Source: JACJYE01 sp964432875 (GTDB taxonomy: Bacteria; Bacteroidota; Bacteroidia; Chitinophagales; Saprospiraceae). From it: a stretch of DNA of 35,053 bases. Of the stretch, positions 24,127 to 33,471 are shown piece after piece (the first letter of the stretch is position 1; the number at the start of each line of letters is the position of its first letter). The position numbers and the translations under genes are program-made. The stretch lies in NCBI GenBank assembly GCA_964432875.1, contig CAYSPJ010000047.1, positions 1 to 35,053 of the forward strand, in the 5' to 3' direction. A model generated the notes under the pieces. It saw nothing but the letters and a program-made list of their open reading frames with translations, made no database searches and had not been told where the DNA came from.

Positions 24127-26700
24127 ATGAATGAAAACACGATGAGCGATCAATCAAGCGGAACGAGCAATTGGGGTGCATTCTTCGATGAAAGCATCGC
24201 CGCCGATTCTGGCAAACAGCGCCTTAGCCCTGTCGTGGCAGAGCGGGATGCTTTGCCGCGCTTAGTGCAGGAAGCCGCTGCTCCTGAAGCAGAACAACGC
24301 GCCTATTGGGCAAAGCTGCGCTCCTTTTTCCGGAGTGGAGAGGGTGGCGGCCTGCCGCAGTCAGGCGAAGCATCAGCCTTGTTCCCGCTGCTCCTGGCGC
24401 CTTTCCGCGGTCGGCAGTACCGCCACCAGCAATTCCCAGCCTGGTTAGCGGAAAGCGCGGAGGGTACTGCTTTTTTCATCCCCTTGCACCGCCTTTTGCA
24501 AGAAGCGCTGGCAGCAACGGAAGCCAAAAGCGATGCCCGCATCCTGAAGGACAATCTGGGGAGGCTGGAGCTGATGATCCTGGGTAAATTGCGCCAGGCC
24601 GATGGCCTGTTCAAAGCCCGCCCGGTACTGGAGGAAGCGCTGGAGGAATTGTCTGCCCGGCTTGCGGTGAAAGGTGCAGAAGGCGAGGCTTTTGCCCAGT
24701 GCCTGGGCTGGTTCCGCCAATCTTTGCCCTCCACGGGGCTGCTGACGCCCCTTGCTGCCCATGCGCCTTTGCAGGTAATGGCTCATTATCTGGAATGTAT
24801 GCTGCCGCTACGCCGCCAGGCTTTGCGGTCCCAAATTACGGCATTGGCCGGGGGATTGGAAAGCATCCTGGCGGTAGAAAGAGCCAAGCAGCCGGAGTCC
24901 AGGTCGCCAGGCCAACTACAGGCCGGGTTGGGCTTTGCCGATCACCTGCTCGATTTCAACCAGCTGTCTGCCCTGCTGCCTGATGGCGGTTCGCAACCCC
25001 TGCCTGCCGAGCGGCTGCGCCGTATCGAAAATGTCTTGGAAACTTTGCGCCAAGCCGATGATGAATTGCAGGAGTCGGCCATCGTCATCATCGCTGAAGA
25101 TGGTGAGGAAGATAAGCTGGGCTTTGATTTCGGGGGGCATTTTCTCCACGCTTTGTTGCGCCCCGCCGCGCTCGGCACTGCCTGTGAGGCGGCCATGGAG
25201 GCTTTTCAGCAGCAGGCCGCCCCTGCCGCCCGCTTGTTCAGGGCATTACGCATGGGGCGCTTAGAGGCCGCTAATCAATATCTCCCCGAAATCCACGACG
25301 ATTTTTTTGCCCATTTTGACTGGCGCGCTTTTTCCGATGAAGAGCTAGCTGCCTGCCCGCCCGTTTTATTGATTGCCGATGCCGCCAAGATGATGGGGTG
25401 CGAACTCAGCAGCCTTTCCAGGATGCTGTCTTCCGGCCAGCCCGTCAAGGCTTTGTTGCTGGCAGGGCTCAGCAGCGGGCAGGGCCAAGCCAGCGAGGCT
25501 CTGGCGGCTGCTTTCCGGCCCGAACCCGGCGCCATCGCCATTGCCCACCGCAACCTTTATTGTTTCCAGGGCACAGCAGTGCATCTGGAGGTTTTCTTCA
25601 ACGCTTTCCAACAAGGTTTTGCCGCCCCTAATGCCGCGCTTTTGCACCTCCTGCTCCCCAGCCACCAGGATGTCGATTTCCTGGGGATTAGCGCCGCGGC
25701 CGAAGGGCGGGAATTTCCGGGCTTTACTTATGATTGCCGCAAAGGGCCACAGTGGGGTAGCCGCTTTGATATCCAAAATAACCCCCAGCCAGAGGCCGAT
25801 TGGCCCGGGCATACCCTGGAAATTGATAACGGATTGGGTGAGAAACAAAACTTGGAGGCCGTCTTTACGCAAGCCGATTTTGCTGCGCAGCACCCGGCTT
25901 TTGCCGGGCAGTTCCTCCTGGTGCCTTCCCGCTATTGGAATGAAGATTTGATGCCTTTGGCCGAATATCTGCATCTTCCAAGTACGCAGGCCTACGGCAA
26001 GGTGCCCTTTGTTTGGCTGGTCGATGGGGCGCAACAACTCCATAAAGCGGCAGTGTCCTGGATGCTGACCCTCGTCAATCAGCAGCGCCTGGACTTTTGG
26101 CATTATTTACAGGAAAATGCCGGCATACATAGCTACCACGTAGAATTGGCAAGGCAGCAGGCCCAGCAGGGAGCGCAGGAAGAAGCATCGCGGCGCATCG
26201 CCGCCTTGGAGGCTGCCCACCAGGAAGCCCTCGCCGCCGCGCAAGCTGCCGCCGCCCGCCAGGCAATGGAGTCTTTGGCTGATGCATTACTTGAGCTGAC
26301 CCCTGCAAAACCTTGGTTAACAATAGATTCGGAGGTTTTGCCAGATGTTGAGGAAGCGGTGTCGCCAATTGTAGGCCAAACGGCAAAGCCCGCTCCTGTG
26401 GTGCAAGAAGAAAAGGAAACGACGGTAGCGCCGCCCGAAGTATTATTGCCTTTGGGCGAAGCTTGGATCGAAACCCCTTTGTGCACTTCCTGTAACGAAT
26501 GCACGGAGTTAAATAACAAGATATTTAAATACAATGCTGAAAAACAGGCTTATGTGGCCGACCCCCGGGGTGGCCCCTTTGCCGATATGGTAAAAGCAGC
26601 GGAAAACTGCCCGGTACATATCATCCACCCGGGCGCTCCGCAAGACCCTGCGGAGCCGGGGCTGGAAGAGTGGATTAAACGAGCAGTACCTTACAACTAG
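24127..26700 (+). CDS. PFOR-derived protein with degenerate TPP-like domain and C-terminal [4Fe-4S] ferredoxin domain
   Basis: An 857-residue cytoplasmic protein. The first 400 residues are helical and I do not recognise them. Residues about 411-515 align by eye with the TPP domain (domain VI) of pyruvate:ferredoxin oxidoreductase: PPVLLIADAAKMMGCELSSL and SGQPVKALLLAG sit where PFOR has GGDGWAYDIG...SGxxVNVLVLDT, so the GDG motif is absent (A418-G424). Residues about 565-690 continue with a region (FVWLVDGAQQLHKA) that I recall from other large ferredoxin-type proteins of this kind. After an Ala/Gln/Glu-rich, probably coiled-coil segment and a linker, the end is a one-cluster ferredoxin domain with C786, C789, C792 and C828. 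It lies between korB (51 nt) and rnfB (6 nt), so it is likely an electron carrier or scaffold rather than an enzyme. Confidence 0.7.
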   Translation: MNENTMSDQSSGTSNWGAFFDESIAADSGKQRLSPVVAERDALPRLVQEAAAPEAEQRAYWAKLRSFFRSGEGGGLPQSGEASALFPLLLAPFRGRQYRHQQFPAWLAESAEGTAFFIPLHRLLQEALAATEAKSDARILKDNLGRLELMILGKLRQADGLFKARPVLEEALEELSARLAVKGAEGEAFAQCLGWFRQSLPSTGLLTPLAAHAPLQVMAHYLECMLPLRRQALRSQITALAGGLESILAVERAKQPESRSPGQLQAGLGFADHLLDFNQLSALLPDGGSQPLPAERLRRIENVLETLRQADDELQESAIVIIAEDGEEDKLGFDFGGHFLHALLRPAALGTACEAAMEAFQQQAAPAARLFRALRMGRLEAANQYLPEIHDDFFAHFDWRAFSDEELAACPPVLLIADAAKMMGCELSSLSRMLSSGQPVKALLLAGLSSGQGQASEALAAAFRPEPGAIAIAHRNLYCFQGTAVHLEVFFNAFQQGFAAPNAALLHLLLPSHQDVDFLGISAAAEGREFPGFTYDCRKGPQWGSRFDIQNNPQPEADWPGHTLEIDNGLGEKQNLEAVFTQADFAAQHPAFAGQFLLVPSRYWNEDLMPLAEYLHLPSTQAYGKVPFVWLVDGAQQLHKAAVSWMLTLVNQQRLDFWHYLQENAGIHSYHVELARQQAQQGAQEEASRRIAALEAAHQEALAAAQAAAARQAMESLADALLELTPAKPWLTIDSEVLPDVEEAVSPIVGQTAKPAPVVQEEKETTVAPPEVLLPLGEAWIETPLCTSCNECTELNNKIFKYNAEKQAYVADPRGGPFADMVKAAENCPVHIIHPGAPQDPAEPGLEEWIKRAVPYN

Positions 26701-26706
26701 CGAGAG

Positions 26707-27588
26707 ATGTGGAGCGAAATCGCCATCGGGATTAGCATATTGGTCGGCTTGGGCGTGTCGTTCGCGGCAGTCATTGCCTTGGCGTACCAGAAATTCCGGG
26801 TGTACGAAGACCCTCGCATCGATGCGGTGGAAGAAATGTTGCCGCATGCCAATTGTGGGGCTTGCGGCCTGCCCGGCTGCCGCGCCTTTGCTGAACAGGC
26901 GGTAGGAGGGAAGATCAAGCTGGTGAAATGCACGGTCAGTTCACCGGCGGCCATTGAGCGCATCGCGGCTTACCTGGGGGTAGAAGCCGGGGAAGAAGAA
27001 AAGCGGGTAGCCCGCCTGCTCTGTGCCGGCGGCAAGCGAGAAGCCCACAACCTGGCCGACTACCAGGGCGCTTTGAGCACCTGCCGGGGCGAAGCCGCCG
27101 TAAGCGGCGGGCCCAAAGCCTGCAACTGGGGGTGCCTGGGCTTGGGAGACTGTGCCAAAGCATGCACTTTTGGCGCCATTCAGATGAACGAGGACGGCCT
27201 GCCCGTCGTCGCGCCTGAATTATGCACAGCCTGCGGCGATTGCGTGGATGCTTGCCCCAAGGGGCTATTTGAAATCATGCCCTTGAGTTACAAACTGGTG
27301 GTGCAGTGCAAATCCCTGTTGGAAGGGGAGGAGGCCCTGTCGCGTTGCGCCGTGGCTTGCACCGCCTGTGGGCGCTGTGTAGCCGATGGTGCCCCGGGCC
27401 TGATTGAAATCCGCCACAACCTGGCGGTCATCAATTACGAACTAAACCACCTGGCGGCAGCCGAAGCGGCTTTCCGCTGCCCTACCGCTGCCATCGTCTG
27501 GCTGGAAGGCGCGCAATTTGCCCCGCCTGGCCTGCCGCCGCTGCCCTTGGGTAGGGTAGAGCGCTACGGGGAAGCGTATTATCAATGA
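26707..27588 (+). CDS. rnfB: Rnf complex subunit B
   Basis: The iron-sulfur subunit that takes electrons from ferredoxin and hands them to RnfC, 293 residues. One N-terminal TM helix (about 5-27) anchors it in the membrane. The Fe-S domain has C50, C53, C58 and C75 (NCGACGLPGC). Two ferredoxin-type [4Fe-4S] motifs follow, C139/C143/C149/C153 and C173/C176/C179/C183, then extra cysteines C201, C214, C218, C221 and C224, the extended form common in Bacteroidota and Clostridia. It starts 6 nt after the previous stop. Confidence 0.95.
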   Translation: MWSEIAIGISILVGLGVSFAAVIALAYQKFRVYEDPRIDAVEEMLPHANCGACGLPGCRAFAEQAVGGKIKLVKCTVSSPAAIERIAAYLGVEAGEEEKRVARLLCAGGKREAHNLADYQGALSTCRGEAAVSGGPKACNWGCLGLGDCAKACTFGAIQMNEDGLPVVAPELCTACGDCVDACPKGLFEIMPLSYKLVVQCKSLLEGEEALSRCAVACTACGRCVADGAPGLIEIRHNLAVINYELNHLAAAEAAFRCPTAAIVWLEGAQFAPPGLPPLPLGRVERYGEAYYQ

Positions 27589-27651
27589 TCGGCAAGGGGA
27601 AGGCGCTGTGCCCGCCCCGATACCGTCAACGATTCATAACCATAATCCAAT

Positions 27652-30600
27652 ATGGAAAACAACTGGTTTGGCAAAAAACGGGAGCTGAGCAGCGAACAAG
27701 CCATCCAATGGCTGGAAGCGATGGTCAGCGAAGGTTATCTGGGGGCTGCCGATCCGCCGCCGGAGGAGCAGCTCAATCTGTTTGGGCGCTTGGTATGCCA
27801 TGCCAGGGGAAGTGACTTGTCCTTTATCGCCGGGCTTTCGGCAGCCGGGCTGCGGGTGGGCGCACGGCTGGATGCAGCTGCTTTTCTCGCCAATGCCCTA
27901 CGCTTAGCCGCAATGGCCCGCCAAATGCAGCCCGTAGTGCTCTATGCCGCCGGCCAGGACTTACATGGGGCCGGCTTTGGCTTTCAGGCAGCCGTGCCGC
28001 CTGATTTGGCAGGCACATTTTGCTTGCAAGCAGCCGATGCTCAGGAAGCGCTCGATTTAGGCCTCATCGCTCATAAAATTGCAGAATTAGCCCTCATCCC
28101 GGGTGTAGTGGCTATAGATAATGGGCTGAGCCAAGAGCTCAGCCTGCCAGGGCGGGAAGCCCTGGCGGCATTCCTGGGCGAGCCAGACGATATGATCGCC
28201 AGCCCGACGCCGGCCCAGGAGATGCTTTTTGGGAAGCAGCGCCGCCGCATCCCTGCCTGGTTCAATTTCGACTTGCCTGCTAGCCTTGGGATGGCCAAAG
28301 ACGCCAAAGGGCTGGCATTGGAAGCGGCTGCCCGGCAGCGCTTTTTTAGCAGCCACTTGCCCGCCCTGGTCCGGCAAGCGATGGCGGAGTCCGGGCAGCT
28401 CATAGGGCGTCATTATGCGCCTGTACATGCCTTTCGGAGCGAAGACGCAGAATATGTGCTCATTACTCAGGGGGTAGCTTTTAGCGCGGCCAAGGCCGCC
28501 GCAGAAGTGCTCCGCGCGGAAGGCATCCGTGCGGGCTGCCTGAATCTGTGCCTGCTCAAGCCCTTCCCGGAAGAAGAGGTGGTTGCGCTATTGGCGGGCA
28601 AAAAAGCCGCCCTGCTGCTGCTGCCCGCTGCTGGTAATGGCGATAGCTACCTGGCGCAAGCCATGAAAGCCGCTTTAGCCGGGTTGCCAGGGGCCCCGGC
28701 ATTCGCCTGTGGCTATTACGGTGGGGCCTTGGCCGTAGAAGAAGCTTTATTGGCCTTGCGCCAAATGATGCCGGGGAAAACCAGAGCTGCTTTCCGCTTG
28801 CCCCGCTGGGGCCGTACCGCAGCTGCGACTAAGCCAGAACAGCCCGGCGGCCTTCGCCAGCGCTTCTTCCTGGGCCTGGGCTTCAGCCGCGCTGCGGTGG
28901 ATGCACCTCAGGCAGAGCTGTTGATGCAGGACATCCGCCGCCGCTATCCGGAGATCGAAAACGAAGGGCTGGATGCCCCGCTGCCTGCGGGCAGCGCTGT
29001 GGGCAAGGTCCTTCCTGCCTTGCCGCAGCTTATCCGCCGCTACCGCGACCTGGGGCCGCCCTACTCGAGATTGTCGCGTTTTTACCACGATACGGCGAGC
29101 TTTTTCTGCTCCGGGCAGCCGGCTGCCAGCCCCTTTCAGGCATTGGCAGCAGCGCCAGCAGCCAGCGCGCTCTTTGCCGTGCAGGAAATGCAGCGCGAAG
29201 CCCTGCCGGTATTCAATCCAGTTAGCTGCACGGGCTGCGGTGCCTGTGTCCTGGCTTGCCCCCATGCTGCCCTCCCGCCTTTGGCCATTGGGGTAGAAGG
29301 CCTGTTCAAGGGGGCGATGAGCATCGCTGCTTCGCGCGGCATGCCGCTTGCACAATTCACCCCGCTGGCGAAAAATCTCGCCCGCTTGGCTGGTGCCGCC
29401 ATAGCAGCTGCTGGGGGGCAAGTAGCTAAAACCGCTGACTTCCTGCCTGATGCTTTTGAACAATTGCTGGGGCAATTACAGCCTGCTGCAGAAAAAGAAA
29501 GCTTGTTGCGGCGGGAGTGGGCGGTTATCCTCGAGCTCGTCGGCGAGTTTCCACTGGCGGTTACCGAGCAGTTTTTTACCCGGGCGGAGCGCCTGGAAAA
29601 AGGCAGCGGCACCTTTTTTACGGTGGTTATCAACCCTAGCGCCTGCACTGGTTGTGGGCGTTGCGCCGAAGCCTGCCCGGAAGGGGCCATCGAGATGCAG
29701 CCTGCTGCGGCACCCCTCTTGGAGGAGCTGCAGGCTAGCTACGATTTGTGGGAACAATTGCCCGACAGCCCGGCAGCCGTCGTCGAAAGCCTGGTGCAGG
29801 AGGAAGCTTACAACCCCTACGCTGCTTTGATGCTCAGCCGCCATTACTATCAGTCGATTGCCGGCGGCAGCTTATCGGAAGAAGGGGTATCGGCTAAGGG
29901 GGCCTTCCACCTCCTTGCTGCACAAGCCGAGTCGCTACTGCAGCCGCGCCAGGCCAAGCAGGCCCGGGAATTGGAGGAGTTGGCCAGCCAGTTGTCTGAC
30001 AATATCCACCAACAATTGAGCGCTGCTATGCCCCGCGAAGGCTTTTTGCCTTTGCAAGAGGCGCTGAACGAGGCTGGCGGCAACAAACTGCCTTTGGATG
30101 AACTCATTGCCAGGCTTGGGCAGCGCGAACATCTCGAATTGGTTGATACGGCGAGCCTGCTGCGCAAATCCGCCCTGCTTCAAGACTTGAAAGCATTGCG
30201 CTGGGCAATCGCCGAGGGGCCGACGGGCACTGCCCGCGCGCGGTTTGGCTTGCTCCTGCCAGCGGGCTTATGGCCTTGGGCAGAGCGCTATCCGTATAAT
30301 GTATTCCTCCATCCTGCTTGGCTTGATAGCACCGGAGGCAGCGCTGCGTTGCTATCGGGCTTGATGCAGGGGCATCTGCGCCATGCCCTCGACAACATCC
30401 GGCTGCTGCGCCGTGCCCGTTTGGAGATTAAGGATAAATATCGCCCGGAGCTGCATGGCCCTCAGATCGCTGCTCTCCGCTGGGAAGGGCTAGACGAAGC
30501 TGAAAAAGCGCTGCTTCCGCCGCTATTGCTGCTAGCGGGCCCGGGCTGGTTGGAGCACAACCAAGGAACAGCACTGGAGGCTTTGCTGACTTCGCCCTGG

Positions 30601-31050
30601 CCGGTTAAAATCCTGCTTGTTGATAAGCCAGGAGAGGGGGCTACCCTGAAATCATGGCTATTAAATAGCGCTGTTTCACAAAATGCCGTCATCGGGCAGG
30701 GCAGCTTAGCCGCAGCACGGGAGCTTTATGGGGCTTTGCGCCAGGCTTTGGGCGGCACCCAGCCAGCACTGTTCCGCTTGCTGCTTTGCGAGCCGGGCGA
30801 AGAAGCTGCGGTCGAGGCGGCGGCGGCTCAGTGGCGAGAATGGCAGGAAATAGCCGCTCGCATGGCAAGAGCGAGTATGGCGCCAAAGGATGGAGAAACC
30901 GTTGAGGATAATGAGTTCTATATTCAGAAAATCAATGCATTACAGGCGGAATATGAAGCAAAGCTTCAAGAGCAAGAAAGCCTGTGGCTGGAAAAGACGC
31001 GGATCAAGCTGCGCGAGCGCCTGCTGGCGTTAGCCCAGCGCAAAACCTAG
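27652..31050 (+). CDS. PFOR-like protein lacking the TPP active site, two [4Fe-4S] clusters kept
   Basis: An 1132-residue cytoplasmic protein, nearly full PFOR length (about 1170). The domain I end (DAQEALDLGLIAHKIAEL at 130-147) matches PFOR SNSVQEAMDLALVAHxATL; domain II is at about 255-375 (FRSEDAEYVLITQGVAFS, then GIRAGCLNLCLLKPFPEEE). Domain V has two clusters: C526/C529/C532/C536 followed by PHAALPP, and C665/C668/C671/C675, the PFOR arrangement with a long insert between. Domain VI at about 715-1030 keeps the shape (LLLLAGPGWLEHNQG at 958-972 against GGDGWAYDIG) but has GPG for GDG, and the CAGCGETPY cysteines that bind the proximal cluster are missing. The YPITP motif is also absent. 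The last 60 residues look like a coiled coil. It lies between rnfB and rnfC, 3 nt before the latter. I infer an inactive electron-wire protein. Confidence 0.75.
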   Translation: MENNWFGKKRELSSEQAIQWLEAMVSEGYLGAADPPPEEQLNLFGRLVCHARGSDLSFIAGLSAAGLRVGARLDAAAFLANALRLAAMARQMQPVVLYAAGQDLHGAGFGFQAAVPPDLAGTFCLQAADAQEALDLGLIAHKIAELALIPGVVAIDNGLSQELSLPGREALAAFLGEPDDMIASPTPAQEMLFGKQRRRIPAWFNFDLPASLGMAKDAKGLALEAAARQRFFSSHLPALVRQAMAESGQLIGRHYAPVHAFRSEDAEYVLITQGVAFSAAKAAAEVLRAEGIRAGCLNLCLLKPFPEEEVVALLAGKKAALLLLPAAGNGDSYLAQAMKAALAGLPGAPAFACGYYGGALAVEEALLALRQMMPGKTRAAFRLPRWGRTAAATKPEQPGGLRQRFFLGLGFSRAAVDAPQAELLMQDIRRRYPEIENEGLDAPLPAGSAVGKVLPALPQLIRRYRDLGPPYSRLSRFYHDTASFFCSGQPAASPFQALAAAPAASALFAVQEMQREALPVFNPVSCTGCGACVLACPHAALPPLAIGVEGLFKGAMSIAASRGMPLAQFTPLAKNLARLAGAAIAAAGGQVAKTADFLPDAFEQLLGQLQPAAEKESLLRREWAVILELVGEFPLAVTEQFFTRAERLEKGSGTFFTVVINPSACTGCGRCAEACPEGAIEMQPAAAPLLEELQASYDLWEQLPDSPAAVVESLVQEEAYNPYAALMLSRHYYQSIAGGSLSEEGVSAKGAFHLLAAQAESLLQPRQAKQARELEELASQLSDNIHQQLSAAMPREGFLPLQEALNEAGGNKLPLDELIARLGQREHLELVDTASLLRKSALLQDLKALRWAIAEGPTGTARARFGLLLPAGLWPWAERYPYNVFLHPAWLDSTGGSAALLSGLMQGHLRHALDNIRLLRRARLEIKDKYRPELHGPQIAALRWEGLDEAEKALLPPLLLLAGPGWLEHNQGTALEALLTSPWPVKILLVDKPGEGATLKSWLLNSAVSQNAVIGQGSLAAARELYGALRQALGGTQPALFRLLLCEPGEEAAVEAAAAQWREWQEIAARMARASMAPKDGETVEDNEFYIQKINALQAEYEAKLQEQESLWLEKTRIKLRERLLALAQRKT

Positions 31051-31053
31051 TGC

Positions 31054-32418
31054 ATGTTGGAGATAAAGGCAAGTAGTATTTTGGGCGGGCTGAAGACCTT
31101 TCGGCACGGCGTTCACCCCGAAGAAGGTAAGGAGCTGACCAATGGGCAGCCCATCGAGCGCATGCCTTTCGTGGAGGAATACACCCTGCCTCTTTCCCAG
31201 CACATCGGCGCTCCGAGCCGTGCGATAGTCCGCACCGGGCAGCGCGTAAGGCGGGGCGAACTGATTGCTGAGCCGACCGCTTTTGTTTCCGTAGGCCTGC
31301 ATGCCCCGGTGGATGGCACGGTAATGGCGATCGGGCTGTTTCCCCATCCCAATGGCGAGATGGGGGCTGCCATCCGCATCAAGGCCGACCCTTTCTCTAG
31401 CCAGAGCCTGGGCGTAGCGCCACCACTGCCGCCCGAGCATTTGTCCATTGAAGAATTTACCCTGGCGGTGCAAAGGGCGGGCCTGGTCGGGATGGGGGGA
31501 GCCGCTTTCCCGGCTCACGTGAAGTTTTCTATCCCGGAAGGCCGGCGCTGCCGCTACCTTATGTTGAACGGCTGCGAGTGCGAGCCTTTTCTGACCTGCG
31601 ACCACCGGCTGATGGTGGAATACGCGGATGAGTTGATCGATGGCACGGGCATATTGCAGCATTTTGTCCAAGCCGAAAAAATCTATATCGCCATTGAGGC
31701 CAACAAGCCCGATGCCATCGCTGCGCTCAAAGAAAAAGCGTCCCATAGCCGCTTGCCGCTTGAGGTCGTCGCTTTGCAGGTGAAATACCCTCAGGGCGCC
31801 GAGAAGATGATGATCAGCGCCATACTCGGCCAGGAAGTGCCCGGCGGCAAGCTGCCGCTCGATATTGGCGTGTTGGTTTCCAATGTCGGCACGATCATCG
31901 CCCTTTCCGCTTATTTCCGCAAAGGCCTGCCGTTGATCGAGCGGGTGGTGACGGTGACTGGCCCGGCAGTGCGCCGCCCGGCCAATGTGCTGGTGCCTCT
32001 GGGTACGCCCATGCAGGCAGTGGCGGACTTCTGCGGGGGTATCGACCATCAGGCTGCCCGCCTGCTGCTGGGCGGCCCCATGATGGGCGTTGTACAGAAA
32101 AGCTTGGATGTGCCTTTGATCAAAGGCATCTCCGGCATCCTCGCCCTGACTGATCGGGAAGTCAGCGATTTTGATACCTACAGTTGTGTGCGTTGCGGCC
32201 GCTGTCTGGATGCCTGCCCGCTTTCTCTCAACCCGGCTCGCTTGGGCCTGCTGGCTCGTAAGGGCTTATGGGAAGAAATGCAGGCTTACAATCTGATGGA
32301 TTGCTTTGAGTGTGGCGCCTGTTCTTATGCCTGCCCTTCAGGCATCCCCTTGGTACAGAGCTTCCGCGTGGCTAAAACGGTAATCCGCGCACAACAAGCC
32401 AAACAAAAACCGGCCTGA
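31054..32418 (+). CDS. rnfC: Rnf complex subunit C (NADH-binding)
   Basis: A peripheral membrane subunit of 454 residues carrying FMN, NADH site and two [4Fe-4S] clusters, the point where electrons reach NAD+. The N-terminal barrel domain starts GGLKTFRHGVHPEEGKELT; the flavin/NADH region has GMGGAAFPAHVKF and LMLNGCECEPFLTCDHRLM. Cluster ligands are C378/C381/C384/C388 and C417/C420/C423/C427. Length is that of the short, Bacteroidota-type RnfC without the long Ala-rich tail of enteric RsxC. Starts 3 nt after the previous stop; rnfD starts 1 nt after its own stop. Confidence 0.97.
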   Translation: MLEIKASSILGGLKTFRHGVHPEEGKELTNGQPIERMPFVEEYTLPLSQHIGAPSRAIVRTGQRVRRGELIAEPTAFVSVGLHAPVDGTVMAIGLFPHPNGEMGAAIRIKADPFSSQSLGVAPPLPPEHLSIEEFTLAVQRAGLVGMGGAAFPAHVKFSIPEGRRCRYLMLNGCECEPFLTCDHRLMVEYADELIDGTGILQHFVQAEKIYIAIEANKPDAIAALKEKASHSRLPLEVVALQVKYPQGAEKMMISAILGQEVPGGKLPLDIGVLVSNVGTIIALSAYFRKGLPLIERVVTVTGPAVRRPANVLVPLGTPMQAVADFCGGIDHQAARLLLGGPMMGVVQKSLDVPLIKGISGILALTDREVSDFDTYSCVRCGRCLDACPLSLNPARLGLLARKGLWEEMQAYNLMDCFECGACSYACPSGIPLVQSFRVAKTVIRAQQAKQKPA

Positions 32419-32419
32419 G

Positions 32420-33409
32420 ATGAGCAGCACGAAACTGTCGATATCCACTTCTCCTTTCCTGCGCGATCCGTCTAGCACGCCCGCCATCATGTGGGAGCTG
32501 GTTTATACGCTCATCCCGGTATTGCTGGCTGCTTTCTACTACTTCGGGCTCAGCGCCTTGTTGTTGAGCCTGGCCAGCATCGCAGGCTGCCTCTGGACGG
32601 AGTGGGCTTTTGGGCGCCCACAAGCGCTGCGCGATGGGAGCGCGCTGATCACCGGCTTGCTGCTGGCGCTGACTTTGCCGCCAGGCTTCCCCTTGTGGAT
32701 GGCTTTCCTGGGCGGCGTAGTCTCCATCGGGATGGGCAAGGTCATTTGGGGCGGGCTGGGCCAGAACATCTTCAACCCGGCTCTCGTGGGGCGCGCTTTC
32801 CTGCAAGCCGCTTTCCCCGCGGCCATCACGACCTGGGAATTGCCCGACGGGCGTTTCGGCATGCTCCGGGGCACCAATCTGGCAATGCCGTTTTTTCAAG
32901 GAGAGCCAGAGCCACTCGATGCGCTAAGCGCCGCTACCCCCCTGGCGAAAATGAAATTTGAACAAGCCCCCACGGCATACTGGGACCTCCTGCTGGGCAA
33001 TACCAGCGGCTCTTTGGGGGAGACCTGCGCGCTGCTCCTGATTTTGGCGGGCATCTATCTCATCATCCGCCGCATCATCAATTGGCGCATACCCGTGGCG
33101 ATTTTGTTGTCGGTAGCGCTGGCTTCAGGCTTGCTCGATTGGCTGGCGCCAGGGCAATACCCCCCGGCGGCCTTTATGCTGCTGGCCGGCGGTTTGTTGC
33201 TGGGCACAGTCTATATGGCTACCGACCTGGTGACCTCGCCGCTGACGCCCAAGGGCATTTGGATCTATGGCATCGGCATCGGGCTGTTGGTGGTGCTCAT
33301 CCGGATATGGGGCGGTTTGCCCGAGGGCGTGATGTATGCCATCCTGTTGATGAATGCCGCCACGCCGCTGATTAATCGTTTCGTAAAAACGAGGGTGTAT
33401 GGGCGGTGA
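32420..33409 (+). CDS. rnfD: Rnf complex subunit D
   Basis: A 329-residue membrane subunit with about 8-10 hydrophobic segments and a covalently bound FMN. The FMN-threonine sits at T173 in SAATPL, matching the flavinylated SQATPL of E. coli RsxD. Other family signatures are DGSALITGLLLALTLPP (72-88), GGLGQNIFNPALVGRAFLQA (111-130), ATDLVTSP and the C-terminal VYGR. It forms the ion-translocating core with RnfE, RnfA and RnfG. It is cotranscribed, one nucleotide after rnfC. Confidence 0.97.
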   Translation: MSSTKLSISTSPFLRDPSSTPAIMWELVYTLIPVLLAAFYYFGLSALLLSLASIAGCLWTEWAFGRPQALRDGSALITGLLLALTLPPGFPLWMAFLGGVVSIGMGKVIWGGLGQNIFNPALVGRAFLQAAFPAAITTWELPDGRFGMLRGTNLAMPFFQGEPEPLDALSAATPLAKMKFEQAPTAYWDLLLGNTSGSLGETCALLLILAGIYLIIRRIINWRIPVAILLSVALASGLLDWLAPGQYPPAAFMLLAGGLLLGTVYMATDLVTSPLTPKGIWIYGIGIGLLVVLIRIWGGLPEGVMYAILLMNAATPLINRFVKTRVYGR

Positions 33410-33416
33410 ATCATAC

Positions 33417-33446
33417 CGTAGAGAAAATTCATGAATTTTCTCTACG
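33417..33446. repeat. Perfect 30-bp palindrome, second copy of GTAGAG...CTCTAC family
   Basis: In the 62-nt rnfD-rnfG gap, a perfect inverted repeat centred at 33431/33432 (TTCA|TGAA). Its 28-nt core (33418-33445) has the same ends and centre as the korA-korB copy, but AAAA/TTTT replaces GGGG/CCCC in the arms. A tandem AATAACC-like heptamer repeat (about 33447-33467) follows at once. Confidence 0.93.
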
Positions 33447-33467
33447 AATAACCAATAACCAATAACC
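33447..33467. repeat. Three tandem AATAACC heptamers
   Basis: Three nearly exact heptamer copies lie directly next to the palindrome and 5 nt before the rnfG start. They occupy the position of the ribosome-binding region. Confidence 0.6.
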
Positions 33468-33471
33468 AACC

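Noticed and set aside
26707..27588. Extra C-terminal cysteines of RnfB as a novelty
   Set aside because: Extended cysteine sets are known in RnfB of Bacteroidota and Clostridia, so I treat this as normal variation.
33447..33470. Possible CRISPR-like short repeats before rnfG
   Set aside because: Seven-base tandem units without spacers; not a CRISPR array, listed as a simple tandem repeat.
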